A stretch of 64,000 bases of DNA, from NCBI RefSeq assembly GCF_027474845.2, contig NZ_CP107031.2:1316501-1380500 (forward strand), written 5' to 3'. The stretch's first letter is position 1, and every line of letters begins with the position of its first letter. The position numbers and the translations under genes were made by a program. Below are positions 44,524 through 53,413 of this stretch, piece by piece. This DNA comes from Maribacter aestuarii. GTDB lineage: Bacteria > Bacteroidota > Bacteroidia > Flavobacteriales > Flavobacteriaceae. A model generated the notes under the pieces. The model searched no databases. It was given only the letters and a program-made list of their open reading frames with translations, and had not been told where the DNA came from.

Positions 44524-46140
44524 TTAAAATGCATACCGTTGTGGACCACCTCGTCGTATTTCTTCACTGGCATAACTTTCAAATTTCTTGAAGTTTTCCC
44601 TAAAGGCATTGGAAAGTTTAAATGCTGTCGTATAATATTTTTCGTCGTTGTTCCAAGTTGCCCTTGGACTTAGTACGCTTGTAGGAACCCCTGGGCATTC
44701 CCGAGGTTGTGCCACGCCAAAAACCGAATGAATATGATAATTGTCATAAGAATACAGTCCAAGCTTTCCACTTAATGCCGCACTGATCATGGCACGCGTA
44801 TATTTTAATTTCATGCGTGTTCCTATACCATAAGGACCTCCGGTCCAACCTGTATTCACCAACCAAACATCTACTCCGGACTCTTTCATCTTCTTACTTA
44901 ACATTTCTGCGTATTTCGTTGGATGTAAAGGCATAAATGGAGCACCGAAACAGGCCGAAAAAGAAGGTTGTGGTTCCACGACGCCAGCCTCTGTACCGGC
45001 AACCTTTGCCGTATAACCCGAGATGAAATGATAAGCCGCCTGACTGGGGGTCAACTTGGATATAGGTGGAAGCACCCCAAAGGCGTCGGCCGTTAAAAAG
45101 AAAATATTCTTTACATTTTCTCCAATGGATGGTTCCTGTATATTGTCGATGTGGTAAATGGGATAACTAACCCTCGTATTTTGCGTTATAGAAGTATCTG
45201 CAAAATCTACATTTCCGTTTTTGTCCAAAACTACATTCTCCAGAATAGCACCAGGTTTAATGGCCCTATATATTTCGGGCTCTTGCTCCTCTGACAAGTT
45301 GATGACCTTAGCATAACAACCTCCCTCAAAATTAAAAACAGTGTTTTGGCTGGTCCACCCATGCTCATCGTCACCAATAAGTTTTCTGTCCGGATCTGTG
45401 GAGAGCGTGGTTTTTCCAGTTCCCGATAGTCCAAAGAAAATTGCTGTATCTCCTTCTGGCCCTACATTGGCAGAACAATGCATGGGTAGCGTATTCTTAA
45501 AAACGGGAAGGATAAAATTTAAAGCCGAAAAGATTCCCTTTTTAATTTCTCCGGTATATCCTGTACCACCAATTAAGGCTATTTTTTTTGTAAAATTGAG
45601 AATGGCAAAATTATGCTGCCTGGTTCCGTCAATTTCGGCATCTGCCATGAATCCAGGTGCATTTATGACCGTCCATTCCGGCTCAAAATTATCCAGTTCC
45701 TCCTCAGTTGGTCTTAAGAACATATTGTAGGCGAACATATTGGACCAAGGATATTCATTGATGACCCGAATATTTAAACGGTACGCATTCTCCGCACAGG
45801 CATAGGCATCACGTACGTACAGTTCCTTTTCATTTAAATAAGTAATGACCTTTTTATGCAAGGCATCAAATTTCTCGGTATCAAACGGAATATTAATATT
45901 TCCCCACCATACTTTATCATCGGTAATACTGTCCTTAACGATAAAACGGTCCATAGGAGATCGTCCGGTGAATTCTCCGGTATTAACGGCCAAAGTACCA
46001 TTCGCCGTTTCTGTACCCATTTCTTCGTTCAACGTAATTTTTTGTAAATCTGTTGGGCTTAGTTGATAGTGAAAATTATGATGAGATATTCCGTAATCCT
46101 TTAACGAAATCGATTTCGTACTATTTGCAGATGAGGTCAT
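44524..46140 (-). CDS. pckA: phosphoenolpyruvate carboxykinase (ATP)
   Basis: Start at the ATG at 46140 (MTSSANSTKSISLKDYG); a TTG at 46161 lies within the -7 box and is not used. 538 aa. It has the P-loop GLSGTGKTTLS, the metal/phosphate loop LIGDDEHGW, the substrate block NTGEFTGRSPMDRFIV, and TGYTGEIKKGIFS. It converts oxaloacetate and ATP to PEP, CO2 and ADP in gluconeogenesis. A TAGCTTTG -7 box lies at 46159-46166. Confidence 0.97.
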   Translation of the reverse strand: MTSSANSTKSISLKDYGISHHNFHYQLSPTDLQKITLNEEMGTETANGTLAVNTGEFTGRSPMDRFIVKDSITDDKVWWGNINIPFDTEKFDALHKKVITYLNEKELYVRDAYACAENAYRLNIRVINEYPWSNMFAYNMFLRPTEEELDNFEPEWTVINAPGFMADAEIDGTRQHNFAILNFTKKIALIGGTGYTGEIKKGIFSALNFILPVFKNTLPMHCSANVGPEGDTAIFFGLSGTGKTTLSTDPDRKLIGDDEHGWTSQNTVFNFEGGCYAKVINLSEEQEPEIYRAIKPGAILENVVLDKNGNVDFADTSITQNTRVSYPIYHIDNIQEPSIGENVKNIFFLTADAFGVLPPISKLTPSQAAYHFISGYTAKVAGTEAGVVEPQPSFSACFGAPFMPLHPTKYAEMLSKKMKESGVDVWLVNTGWTGGPYGIGTRMKLKYTRAMISAALSGKLGLYSYDNYHIHSVFGVAQPRECPGVPTSVLSPRATWNNDEKYYTTAFKLSNAFRENFKKFESYASEEIRRGGPQRYAF

Positions 46141-46507
46141 AAAAGCTGTTTGTTTGTGCAAAGCTAAAAAATTCCCGTACTAAGCCTTAGATTTTTATGC
46201 CTTAATAGGAATAAAACTCGTCGAATTGTATTATCCGTACCCCTTATAAAAAACCTTTCAAGATTAATTCGGGCATTTTATTAAATTTTAGACTTAATTC
46301 AGTAAAATATTTAATTAATTATCAATTTCATAAAAAAGCGCCTCTATTTCCTTTATTTGATAATTTCCAAGGCAACAAACTTCTGTGAATTCTCTTACTA
46401 AATATGATTATCTAATTATTAAATCAGGCTCCAATTCATATTACGTCAATTTCGTCGGTAGAAATAAATGTAGAGTCAAAGCTCCACGCTCATAAGGAGA
46501 AATCAGA
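46141..46507. other. 367-bp gene-free stretch upstream of pckA
   Basis: A very AT-rich gap between the pckA start and the stop of the DASS transporter gene, both on the minus strand. It holds the pckA -7 box at 46159-46166. I see no open frame with a credible start and no clear hairpin or tandem operator; long A/T runs (TTAATTAATTATC near 46310) could be regulator targets. Confidence 0.6.
46159..46166 (-). promoter_or_regulatory. Bacteroidota -7 box of pckA
   Basis: TAGCTTTG on the minus strand matches TAnnTTTG exactly, with the ATG 19 bp downstream. No convincing -33 TTTG is seen. Confidence 0.6.
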
Positions 46508-47977
46508 TTATTTCTTAAGTATTTCCGGAAAACCTACGATGGCTATATTCCATAATTCAGGTAATACAAAGTATACAAAAAGTGATAGTATTAAAATAGA
46601 AGCAAGGTTCATAAAAAACCCTTTGCTTACCATGTCCGGTATGCGCAAGTATCCCGAACCGAACACTACCGCGTTGGGTGGTGTTGCTACAGGAAGCATG
46701 AACGCACACGAAGCCGCCACGGCAGCCCCTACCATTAGAACAAAGGGATGAACGTCTATGGTCAAAGCCATTGGGGCCAAGACGGGTAAAAGCATGGCAG
46801 TAGTGGCCAGGTTAGAGGTAATCTCCGTTAGAAAGTTGACCGCAGCTACCAGTACCAGAATCAATAAAAAAATAGGAAGCCCTGATAAAGAAGTCATTTG
46901 ATTCCCGATCCATACCGCCAGCCCGCTCTCCTCAAAACCTTTTGCCAAAGCCATACCACCACCGAACAGTAAAATAATTCCCCACGGCATTTGTACCGCC
47001 TCATCCCAATTAATGAGCCGTTCCCTTTTATTCCTGGAAGGAATCAGAAAAAGTACAATGGCAAAGAAAATTGCGATAATAGTATCATCCAATCCCGGTA
47101 ACAGCTTTTGTAAGAGAAAGGATCTTGTAATCCAGCAAAACGCCGTAAGCGCAAAAACAGCGGTAACCAGTTTTTCCTCGTAAGTTATTTTACCCAATGT
47201 ACTAAGGAGCCTTTTAATTTCCTTCTTACCCCCTGGAAATTCGTTCTGCGTAAAAGTAAAAGCATATCTCGTCAAGTACTTCCAACATATTAACAATAGT
47301 GTTATGGAAATGGGTAGACCAAAAATAAACCACTGCATAAATGTTATCTCATAACCGTAGGTATCCAAAACAATCCCTGCAAGAACTAGATTAGGAGGTG
47401 TACCGATGAGCGTAGCAACCCCGCCAATGGAAGCGCTATACGCTATGGCGAGCATTAATGCTTTACCAAAAATTAGGTTTTCATCCGCTACCGTATCCGG
47501 GTTGTCCTTTAATTGTTTGATTATGGCGATACCTATGGGGAGCATCATTACAGCGGTGGCCGTATTGGATATCCACATGGACAAAAAAGCAGTTGCCAAC
47601 ATAAATCCTAGAATAATTTTGCGAACATCCGAACCTATGAGATTAATGATATTCAAGGCAATGCGTTTATGCAGGTTCCATTTTTCTATAGCTATGGCGA
47701 TAATGAACCCGCCCATGTACAGGAAGATATACTTATGACCAAAAGAGGCGGATGTTGTGGATAGATCCAGACCACCCGACAAAGGAAACAACACTATGGG
47801 CAATAATGCGGTTACGGCAATGGGAATGGCTTCGGTAATCCACCATACAGCGATCCAGGCCGTTGTGGCCAAGACGGCGTTGGCTTCTTTGGAAAGACCT
47901 TCTGGATGGAAAAAAAACAAGATCAAGAAAAAAGCAATTGGTCCTAACACTAATCCAACTAATCTTGTTCTATTCAT
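46508..47977 (-). CDS. DASS (SLC13) sodium:dicarboxylate symporter
   Basis: A 489-aa membrane transporter with about 11-13 hydrophobic segments. SLC13 markers: WWITEAIPIAVTALLPIVLFP near 45-66, the first SNT motif in SMWISNTATAVMMLPIG, and a C-terminal counterpart in TEITSNLATTAMLLPVL. Family members take up succinate, malate, fumarate or citrate with sodium. It lies upstream of pckA on the same strand but is separated by 367 bp. It is followed by the DUF423 gene 22 bp upstream in the genome order, so the two may be co-transcribed. Confidence 0.92.
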   Translation of the reverse strand: MNRTRLVGLVLGPIAFFLILFFFHPEGLSKEANAVLATTAWIAVWWITEAIPIAVTALLPIVLFPLSGGLDLSTTSASFGHKYIFLYMGGFIIAIAIEKWNLHKRIALNIINLIGSDVRKIILGFMLATAFLSMWISNTATAVMMLPIGIAIIKQLKDNPDTVADENLIFGKALMLAIAYSASIGGVATLIGTPPNLVLAGIVLDTYGYEITFMQWFIFGLPISITLLLICWKYLTRYAFTFTQNEFPGGKKEIKRLLSTLGKITYEEKLVTAVFALTAFCWITRSFLLQKLLPGLDDTIIAIFFAIVLFLIPSRNKRERLINWDEAVQMPWGIILLFGGGMALAKGFEESGLAVWIGNQMTSLSGLPIFLLILVLVAAVNFLTEITSNLATTAMLLPVLAPMALTIDVHPFVLMVGAAVAASCAFMLPVATPPNAVVFGSGYLRIPDMVSKGFFMNLASILILSLFVYFVLPELWNIAIVGFPEILKK

Positions 47978-47999
47978 AGCATTTTATTTCTTGGACGAA

Positions 48000-48386
48000 T
48001 TATTGAACTTTTCTATATAATTGATACCCTAAGGTTCCCCAACCGGCTATTAAGAAAACACCTCCTATCGGTGTCAAAAACCCAATTTTGCCAAAGTCGA
48101 AATTCGTAAGTGAATTCAGTGCCAAAAGATATATCGAAAAAGAAAATAAAATAACTCCAGTAACAATTAAACTGTAAATCAACTTTTTTGTACCAAACTC
48201 TAATTGTGGTAAAAGCCCTAAAACAAAAAGGAAGAAAGCATGGTACATTTGATAGGTAACACCCGTTTCAAAAGTAGCAATGGCATACTCGTCCACTAGT
48301 TTCTCCAAACCATGAGCGCCAAAAGCACCTAAGATTATGGCCAGCAGACCGAAAATACATGCGGTTAAAAAAATTGTTCTGTTCAT
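48000..48386 (-). CDS. DUF423 (YgdD-like) membrane protein
   Basis: A 128-aa protein with four membrane segments. The DUF423 core is visible: IILGAFGAHGLEKL near 17-30, FETGVTYQMYHAFFLF near 40-55, SIYLLALNSL and TPIGGVFLIAGWGTL near the end. Function unknown. It lies directly upstream of the DASS transporter gene and is divergent from the saccharopine-dehydrogenase-like gene. Confidence 0.92.
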   Translation of the reverse strand: MNRTIFLTACIFGLLAIILGAFGAHGLEKLVDEYAIATFETGVTYQMYHAFFLFVLGLLPQLEFGTKKLIYSLIVTGVILFSFSIYLLALNSLTNFDFGKIGFLTPIGGVFLIAGWGTLGYQLYRKVQ

Positions 48387-48466
48387 AACTTAGTAACTGT
48401 CTTTTTTTATAAATGTAACAATTTGATACCTTAGCCCTTCGTTGTAAAGCAAAAGTAAGGAAACCT

Positions 48467-49840
48467 ATGTCACGAAAAATACTGGTTGTTGGAGCGGGGA
48501 AGTCTACCTCCTTTTTAATTGATTATTTTCTGGAAAAATCGGATGATGAGCAACTGCATTTAACAATTGGTGACATAAATCCGGCTGTCATCGCTGATCA
48601 TATTCAAAGCCATGAATCCTGTACCGTTCTACAACTGGACATATTTGATGACGCACAACGCAAAGAGGTAATCTCAGAAAGTGATATTGTGGTTTCCATG
48701 CTTCCTGCCCGCATGCATATAAAGGTAGCGGAAGATTGTATAGTTTTTGGAAAACATCTGGTTACGGCATCCTACGTGTCGGACGAAATTAAAGCCTTGG
48801 ATGCCCGAGCCAAAGAAAAGGGTTTGGTCTTCATCAATGAAATGGGTCTTGATCCGGGAATAGACCATATGAGTGCCATGCAAATCATAGACAATATACG
48901 GTCCAAAGGTGGAAAGATGCTTTTATTCGAATCGTTTACGGGCGGACTAGTGGCACCGGAGTCCGACAACAACCTATGGAACTACAAATTTACTTGGAAC
49001 CCCAGGAATGTAGTCGTTGCAGGGCAGGGGGGAACGGCTAAATTTCTTCAAGAAGGCACCTATAAGTATATTCCCTACAACCAACTATTTAGAAGGACCG
49101 AGTTTTTTGAAATAGAAGGGTACGGGAAATTTGAAGGCTACGCCAACAGGGATTCCCTCAATTATAGGGAGGCCTACGGTCTTCAAGATGTGCTTACCTT
49201 ATATCGCGGTACCATGAGAAGGGTTGGATTCTCCAAAGCTTGGAATATGTTCGTGCAACTAGGAATGACAGATGATAGCTATCAAGTTGAAAATTCGGAA
49301 GGCATGTCTTACAGGGAGTTTGTGAACTTATTTTTACCTTATTCCCCTACGGATTCCGTTGAACTAAAACTACGTCATTTATTAAAAATTGATCAAGACG
49401 ATATCCGGTGGGAAAAGCTACTGGAGCTGAACCTTTTTGACGGCGAAAAAACAGTTCCGTTAAAAAATGCCACCCCGGCCCAAATACTCCAGTATATATT
49501 AGAAGATAGCTGGACATTGCAAGATGACGATAAGGATATGATTGTCATGTATCACAAGTTTGGCTACGAAATACATGGAGCCAAGAAACAGATAGATGCA
49601 AATATGGTAGTTATAGGTGAAAACAGGACATACACTGCCATGGCTAAAACAGTGGGGCTTCCGGTTGCCATTGCCACCCTGCTCATCCTGAATAGAAAAA
49701 TTACTACCCCTGGGGTTCAAATTCCGATTACCCGCGAAGTTTACGAACCGATTTTGAAGGAACTAAAAGCCTATGGCATAATATTCAAGGAGCATGATGT
49801 TCCTTATCTGGGCTACGACCCTGAATCCGTAAAAAATTAA
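48467..49840 (+). CDS. saccharopine dehydrogenase-family protein (lysine catabolism-like)
   Basis: A 457-aa oxidoreductase: N-terminal Rossmann fold with VVGAGKSTSFLIDYFLE near 6-22, the family block VSMLPARMHIKVAEDC, ASYVSDEIKALDARAKEKGL, and EMGLDPGIDHMSAMQ. The C-terminal catalytic domain has GYGKFEGYANRDSL. This matches saccharopine reductase/lysine-6-dehydrogenase-type enzymes of the saccharopine pathway. It is followed by an Lrp-type regulator 95 bp downstream, common beside amino-acid catabolic genes. Whether it cleaves saccharopine or acts on another amino acid cannot be told. Confidence 0.87.
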   Translation: MSRKILVVGAGKSTSFLIDYFLEKSDDEQLHLTIGDINPAVIADHIQSHESCTVLQLDIFDDAQRKEVISESDIVVSMLPARMHIKVAEDCIVFGKHLVTASYVSDEIKALDARAKEKGLVFINEMGLDPGIDHMSAMQIIDNIRSKGGKMLLFESFTGGLVAPESDNNLWNYKFTWNPRNVVVAGQGGTAKFLQEGTYKYIPYNQLFRRTEFFEIEGYGKFEGYANRDSLNYREAYGLQDVLTLYRGTMRRVGFSKAWNMFVQLGMTDDSYQVENSEGMSYREFVNLFLPYSPTDSVELKLRHLLKIDQDDIRWEKLLELNLFDGEKTVPLKNATPAQILQYILEDSWTLQDDDKDMIVMYHKFGYEIHGAKKQIDANMVVIGENRTYTAMAKTVGLPVAIATLLILNRKITTPGVQIPITREVYEPILKELKAYGIIFKEHDVPYLGYDPESVKN

Positions 49841-49935
49841 GACTCTTTTCTATTCAAAATTTACGCTAAAGGCCGCCGTGGAAAGGTGGTATATTGATAC
49901 TGTATTCCCTATATTTATTAAAATAATAAGGCAAA

Positions 49936-50409
49936 ATGGGAAAATCCACTAATGAAAAGGTAAAGATTGACGGTATCGATAAGAAAATCCTAAGATTTCT
50001 GATGAAAGATGCCCGCAAACCTGTATTGGAAATTGCAAGGGGTATTGGAATTTCTGGAGCAGCAATTCATCAGCGACTTCGCAAACTAGAGGCTTCCGGT
50101 TTACTCTCCGGTTCCAAGTTTATCATTAATCCAAAAGTGATGGGGTACACCACTATGGCCTATATTGGCATCTATTTGGACAAGGCTATGAGCAATCCGC
50201 TCGCTGTTAAACAATTGGAAAAAATACCAGAAGTTTTAGAATGTCATTACACTACCGGAAACTGGTCCATACTTATCAAAGTATTATGTAGGGACAATGA
50301 GCATTTAATGCACGTACTCAATAAAGAAATTCAGCAAATTGAGGGGGTATCCCGAACAGAGACCTTTATCTCACTAGCGCAACAAATCGATAGACAAATC
50401 ACGATTTAA
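49936..50409 (+). CDS. Lrp/AsnC-family transcriptional regulator
   Basis: A 157-aa regulator with an N-terminal winged helix (IDKKILRFLMKDARKPVLEIARG, ISGAAIHQRLRKLEASGLL) and a C-terminal RAM effector domain (MAYIGIYLDKA, LECHYTTGNWSILIKVLC, VSRTETFISL). It usually senses an amino acid. Neighbours are a saccharopine-dehydrogenase-like gene upstream and, 1.4 kb away on the other strand, ald. A near-consensus TATATTTA box lies just upstream. It ends 6 bp from the convergent GNAT gene. Confidence 0.93.
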   Translation: MGKSTNEKVKIDGIDKKILRFLMKDARKPVLEIARGIGISGAAIHQRLRKLEASGLLSGSKFIINPKVMGYTTMAYIGIYLDKAMSNPLAVKQLEKIPEVLECHYTTGNWSILIKVLCRDNEHLMHVLNKEIQQIEGVSRTETFISLAQQIDRQITI

Positions 50410-50415
50410 TTGGTG

Positions 50416-50919
50416 CTACTTTAGAATATAAAAGTAGCTCTGGTCTATCCTTCTTTTTTTAATTTTTTCGATATACCGAAGACCAATTTTATCTAGTATT
50501 TTTTTAGACCCATGGTTATCTTCCGTCGTTATCCCAAAAATTGTTGGGAATTTTAAAACCTCAAAACCATAGGAAATAGTGGCTAACGCAGCTTCTGTTG
50601 TGTATCCTTTTCCTTCAAATTTTGGCAATATGGCGAAACCTATATCTGGATGCTCCAAATAGTCACGCTTTACAAATCCACAAATTCCCACCGGTTCCAT
50701 AAGCGGTTTTAGAAGCACTTTGTAAAGACCAAAGCCGTTTTTCCGATAACTATTTAAAAGACTGTCCTCTATATAGTTCTCGGCCTTTTTTATATCATCG
50801 ATTCCCCTGTCTCCAATATGTTGCAACCAATTGGCACTGTTCATCAATTCCATGAAAAAATGGGCATCATCTAAATTAGCTTCTGAAAGGGATAGTCTTT
50901 TGGTTTGTAGGATAATCAT
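50416..50919 (-). CDS. GNAT-family N-acetyltransferase (RimJ/RimL-like)
   Basis: Start placed at the ATG at 50919 (MIILQTKRLSLSE), the usual beginning for this type; an ATG at 50934 abuts a terminator T-tract and is less likely. 167 aa. GNAT elements: TKRLSLSEANLDDAHFF, GLYKVLLKPLMEPVGICGF, LEHPDIGFAILPKFEGKGYTTEA with the acetyl-CoA loop, and IFGITTEDNHGSKKILDKIG. The substrate may be a protein N-terminus or small molecule. The terminator upstream (50938-50966) isolates it from the peptidase gene. Confidence 0.88.
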   Translation of the reverse strand: MIILQTKRLSLSEANLDDAHFFMELMNSANWLQHIGDRGIDDIKKAENYIEDSLLNSYRKNGFGLYKVLLKPLMEPVGICGFVKRDYLEHPDIGFAILPKFEGKGYTTEAALATISYGFEVLKFPTIFGITTEDNHGSKKILDKIGLRYIEKIKKRRIDQSYFYILK

Positions 50920-50937
50920 GCCTTTATAATCCATATA

Positions 50938-50966
50938 AAAGCCCGTCAAGTTTGCTTAACGGGCTG
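50938..50966 (-). terminator. terminator of the zinc peptidase gene
   Basis: On the minus strand AGCCCGT and ACGGGCT (50959-50965 and 50940-50946) pair over a 12-nt loop, followed by TTTT. It ends the 50989-51684 transcript and lies only 19 bp before the chosen GNAT start. Confidence 0.82.
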
Positions 50967-50988
50967 AAGTTTAAAATTAAAATTTCAT

Positions 50989-51684
50989 TTAATCCCTACC
51001 TCCAAAAACTTGGAGTCCCCAGTATACTAGGGTGGCCAAAGAACCAATAGCAGCTACCAAATAAGTTCGGGCAGCCCATTTCAACGCATCTTCAGAACCC
51101 TTGTATTCCGATTGGGTAACCACGTTTTTCGATTTTAACCAAGCTAAAGCCCTGTTACTGGCATCGTATTCTACTGGTAGCGTTATAAAGCTAAACAATG
51201 TAGCCATTCCCATCATTACCAATCCAGCAATTGCTACCCAATAACCAAATCCAACTCCCGCGGCTGCTCCTAGAACCAACCCCCCAAAGACCACCCAGGT
51301 GGACATTCCGGAAGTTACACTTACTACGGGCACCAATTTGGACCGCATGGTCAACCAATCATATGCGGTAGCATGCTGTACAGCGTGGCCACATTCATGT
51401 GCCGCAACGGCTGCAGCCGCCGCGTTCCTTTGACTGTACACCCCTTCACTAAGGTTAACCGTCTTATTTTTTGGATTATAGTGATCTGTGAGCATACCAG
51501 CAGTAGAAATAACCTTCACATTTCGTATACCGTGATCTGCCAACATTTTTTCAGCAATTTCTGCACCACTCATACCGTTTTGCAGATGTACTTTTGAATA
51601 GTGCTTAAACTTGCTTTTTAAGCGACTACTCACTAACCAACTGACTAATGCGATTGCACCTATCAGTATATAATATCCCATCAT
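50989..51684 (-). CDS. membrane zinc metallopeptidase (YugP-like)
   Basis: A 231-aa protein with an N-terminal membrane anchor (YILIGAIALVSWLVS), the zinc motif HECGHAVQHA near 95-104 and the preceding DHYNPKNKTVNLSEGVYSQRNAAAAAVAAHE typical of the neutral zinc metallopeptidase family. Two to three further membrane segments follow (VTSGMSTWVVFGGLVLGAA, YWVAIAGLVMMGMATLFSF), with a late glutamate in LPVEYDASNRAL that can be the third ligand. Its substrate is unknown. A strong terminator follows. Confidence 0.9.
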   Translation of the reverse strand: MMGYYILIGAIALVSWLVSSRLKSKFKHYSKVHLQNGMSGAEIAEKMLADHGIRNVKVISTAGMLTDHYNPKNKTVNLSEGVYSQRNAAAAAVAAHECGHAVQHATAYDWLTMRSKLVPVVSVTSGMSTWVVFGGLVLGAAAGVGFGYWVAIAGLVMMGMATLFSFITLPVEYDASNRALAWLKSKNVVTQSEYKGSEDALKWAARTYLVAAIGSLATLVYWGLQVFGGRD

Positions 51685-51714
51685 AACTTTTAAAATTTTA
51701 TAGAATTAAAGATA

Positions 51715-51813
51715 CTAAACAATTTGTTTGAGTATTTCCCAATAAAAAGCAAAAACCCCGCCAAACCCAAAAATTACAATTAAGAGTATGCCGAGGTCTA
51801 TTATAACCGACAA
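51715..51813 (-). CDS. possible 32-aa membrane mini-protein downstream of ald
   Basis: From a TTG at 51813, nine bases after the ald stop, a 32-residue frame runs to a TAG at 51715. It reads SVIIDLGILLIVIFGFGG then VFAFYWEILKQIV: an acidic start, one hydrophobic segment and an amphipathic end, as in small single-pass membrane proteins. There is no ATG and no Shine-Dalgarno sequence; termination-reinitiation after ald would be needed. T-rich DNA yields hydrophobic frames by chance, so conservation is the key test. Confidence 0.4.
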   Translation of the reverse strand: MSVIIDLGILLIVIFGFGGVFAFYWEILKQIV

Positions 51814-51821
51814 AATGTACG

Positions 51822-52922
51822 CTAGGCAAGGACTTCTTCCCAGCCAAAAGCCTCTATAATCTCTTCGTAAACAACTTTTCCTTCAACGATGTTCAGACCT
51901 TTGTTCAAACTGGCATCCTTTTTACAGGCAGCTTCCCACCCAAGATTAGCTAATTTTAATACATAAGGAAACGTAACATTCGTTAAGGCCATTGTAGAAG
52001 TGTAGGGAACGGCACCCGGCATATTCGCTACGGAATAATGTACTACATCGTCAATGATATAAATGGGGTCCTCATGGGTTGTTGGTCTCGTGGTTTCTAC
52101 ACAACCTCCTTGATCTACGGCCACATCTACAATTACAGTACCCGGTCGCATTTCCTTAAGCATATCCCTTGTAATCAAATTTGGTGCTTTAGCGCCTTTC
52201 AACAGGACTCCACCAATAATTAAATCATGGGTCTTTATATGTTTTCTGATATTGAATTCGTTCGAAAACTCCGTTACCACATGCGGTGGCATCACATCGT
52301 TTACATAGCGTAATCGTTTCATATTAATATCCATAATGGTCACGTGTGCACCTAAACCGGCTGCCATTTTAGCAGCCTGGATACCCACGACCCCTGCGCC
52401 CAGCACCAAGACTCTTCCTGGCGCTACACCAGGCACCCCTCCCAAAAGCACCCCACGTCCCTTTACAGGTTTTTCCAAGTATTTAGCGCCCTGTTGTATG
52501 GCCATTCTACCGGCAACTTCGGACATTGGTGTTAATAATGGTAACGTTCCTTCCTCATCCTCAACCGTTTCGTACGCAATGCAAACGGCCTTCTGTTTGA
52601 TCATCGCTTTGGTCAGTTCCTCGCTTGAAGCAAAATGAAAATAGGTGAACAGGATTTGTCCTTCCTGAATTAATTCGTATTCCTCGGCTATGGGCTCCTT
52701 AACTTTTACAATCATTTCTGACATGGCGTACACTTGACCGATAGTATCTAAGATAATAGCCCCGGCCTGTTGATAATCCTTATTGAAAAATCCACTCCCA
52801 TCGCCTGCTTGAGATTGCACGTAAACGGTGTGATTGTTCTTTACCAATTCAAAAACCCCAGCAGGCGTCATCCCAACCCGGCTTTCGTTGTTCTTAATTT
52901 CTTTAGGAATACCAACAATCAT
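51822..52922 (-). CDS. ald: alanine dehydrogenase
   Basis: A 366-aa enzyme that interconverts L-alanine and pyruvate with NAD+. It starts MIVGIPKEIKNNESRVGMTP. The catalytic Lys is in MIVKVKEP (about 72-75) and the His in FTYFHFAS (about 96); the NAD loop is VLVLGAGVVGIQAAKMA (about 170-186), and DVAVDQGGCVETTRPTTH follows. A palindromic element (52944-52959) lies 22 bp upstream of the start. Length and motifs are normal for the family. Confidence 0.95.
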   Translation of the reverse strand: MIVGIPKEIKNNESRVGMTPAGVFELVKNNHTVYVQSQAGDGSGFFNKDYQQAGAIILDTIGQVYAMSEMIVKVKEPIAEEYELIQEGQILFTYFHFASSEELTKAMIKQKAVCIAYETVEDEEGTLPLLTPMSEVAGRMAIQQGAKYLEKPVKGRGVLLGGVPGVAPGRVLVLGAGVVGIQAAKMAAGLGAHVTIMDINMKRLRYVNDVMPPHVVTEFSNEFNIRKHIKTHDLIIGGVLLKGAKAPNLITRDMLKEMRPGTVIVDVAVDQGGCVETTRPTTHEDPIYIIDDVVHYSVANMPGAVPYTSTMALTNVTFPYVLKLANLGWEAACKKDASLNKGLNIVEGKVVYEEIIEAFGWEEVLA

Positions 52923-52943
52923 TGTTATAGAGTTTTATATTAA

Positions 52944-52959
52944 GTCACGAAGTTGTGAC
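52944..52959. promoter_or_regulatory. palindrome upstream of ald (candidate operator)
   Basis: GTCAC-N6-GTGAC (GTCACGAAGTTGTGAC) stands 22-37 bp before the ald ATG, where the core promoter should be. It could be bound by a dimeric regulator, for example the Lrp-type protein at 49936 (inference only). Confidence 0.4.
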
Positions 52960-53035
52960 AAATTAAACACTTATCAAACAAATAATCGTTAAAAGGCAGG
53001 GGTTAACGTTAAAAAATTCAGTTTTAAAAGCTATA

Positions 53036-53056
53036 CCCCCTAAAATTTAGGGGGGG
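53036..53056. terminator. C-run/G-run hairpin between SemiSWEET and ald
   Basis: CCCCCTAAA (53036-53044) pairs with TTTAGGGGG (53046-53054) in an otherwise AT-rich gap. It lies just after the SemiSWEET stop, so it may terminate that gene, but no adjoining T-tract follows on the minus strand. Confidence 0.4.
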
Positions 53057-53066
53057 TGGCTTCTAA

Positions 53067-53321
53067 TTATTTGTATTTTAATTTCATTATTAAAACGAAG
53101 AGTACTAGGACAGCAGTAATACAATTGGCCAATATGATAGGTAAACTCTCAATATAAAATCCGTAAACCGACCAGAGCAGCACCCCTGTCAAAAGTACCA
53201 AGTACATGAATAGAGAAATGTCTTTGGTAGATTTCTGTTTCCAGGTTTTGTATACTTGGGGGACGTAGGCCGCGGTCGTAAGTATGGCGGCTACTATGCC
53301 GAGGATGTCTATGTATGTCAT
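53067..53321 (-). CDS. SemiSWEET / PQ-loop small sugar transporter
   Basis: An 84-aa protein with three membrane helices (about 4-22, 38-57, 62-80) and the PQ-loop motif AAYVPQVYKTWKQKSTKDIS in the first. This is the single triple-helix bundle of SemiSWEETs, which dimerise to carry small sugars across the membrane. It is a single gene, followed by a hairpin at 53036-53056. Other PQ-loop functions cannot be excluded. Confidence 0.9.
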   Translation of the reverse strand: MTYIDILGIVAAILTTAAYVPQVYKTWKQKSTKDISLFMYLVLLTGVLLWSVYGFYIESLPIILANCITAVLVLFVLIMKLKYK

Positions 53322-53413
53322 GAATGGATATTAATTTGTTGGACACCAAACCTTTAGTCTCCTAAATATGTTGAAAGACACCTCACATAACCAATGCCGG
53401 GGGCAATTCTTAA

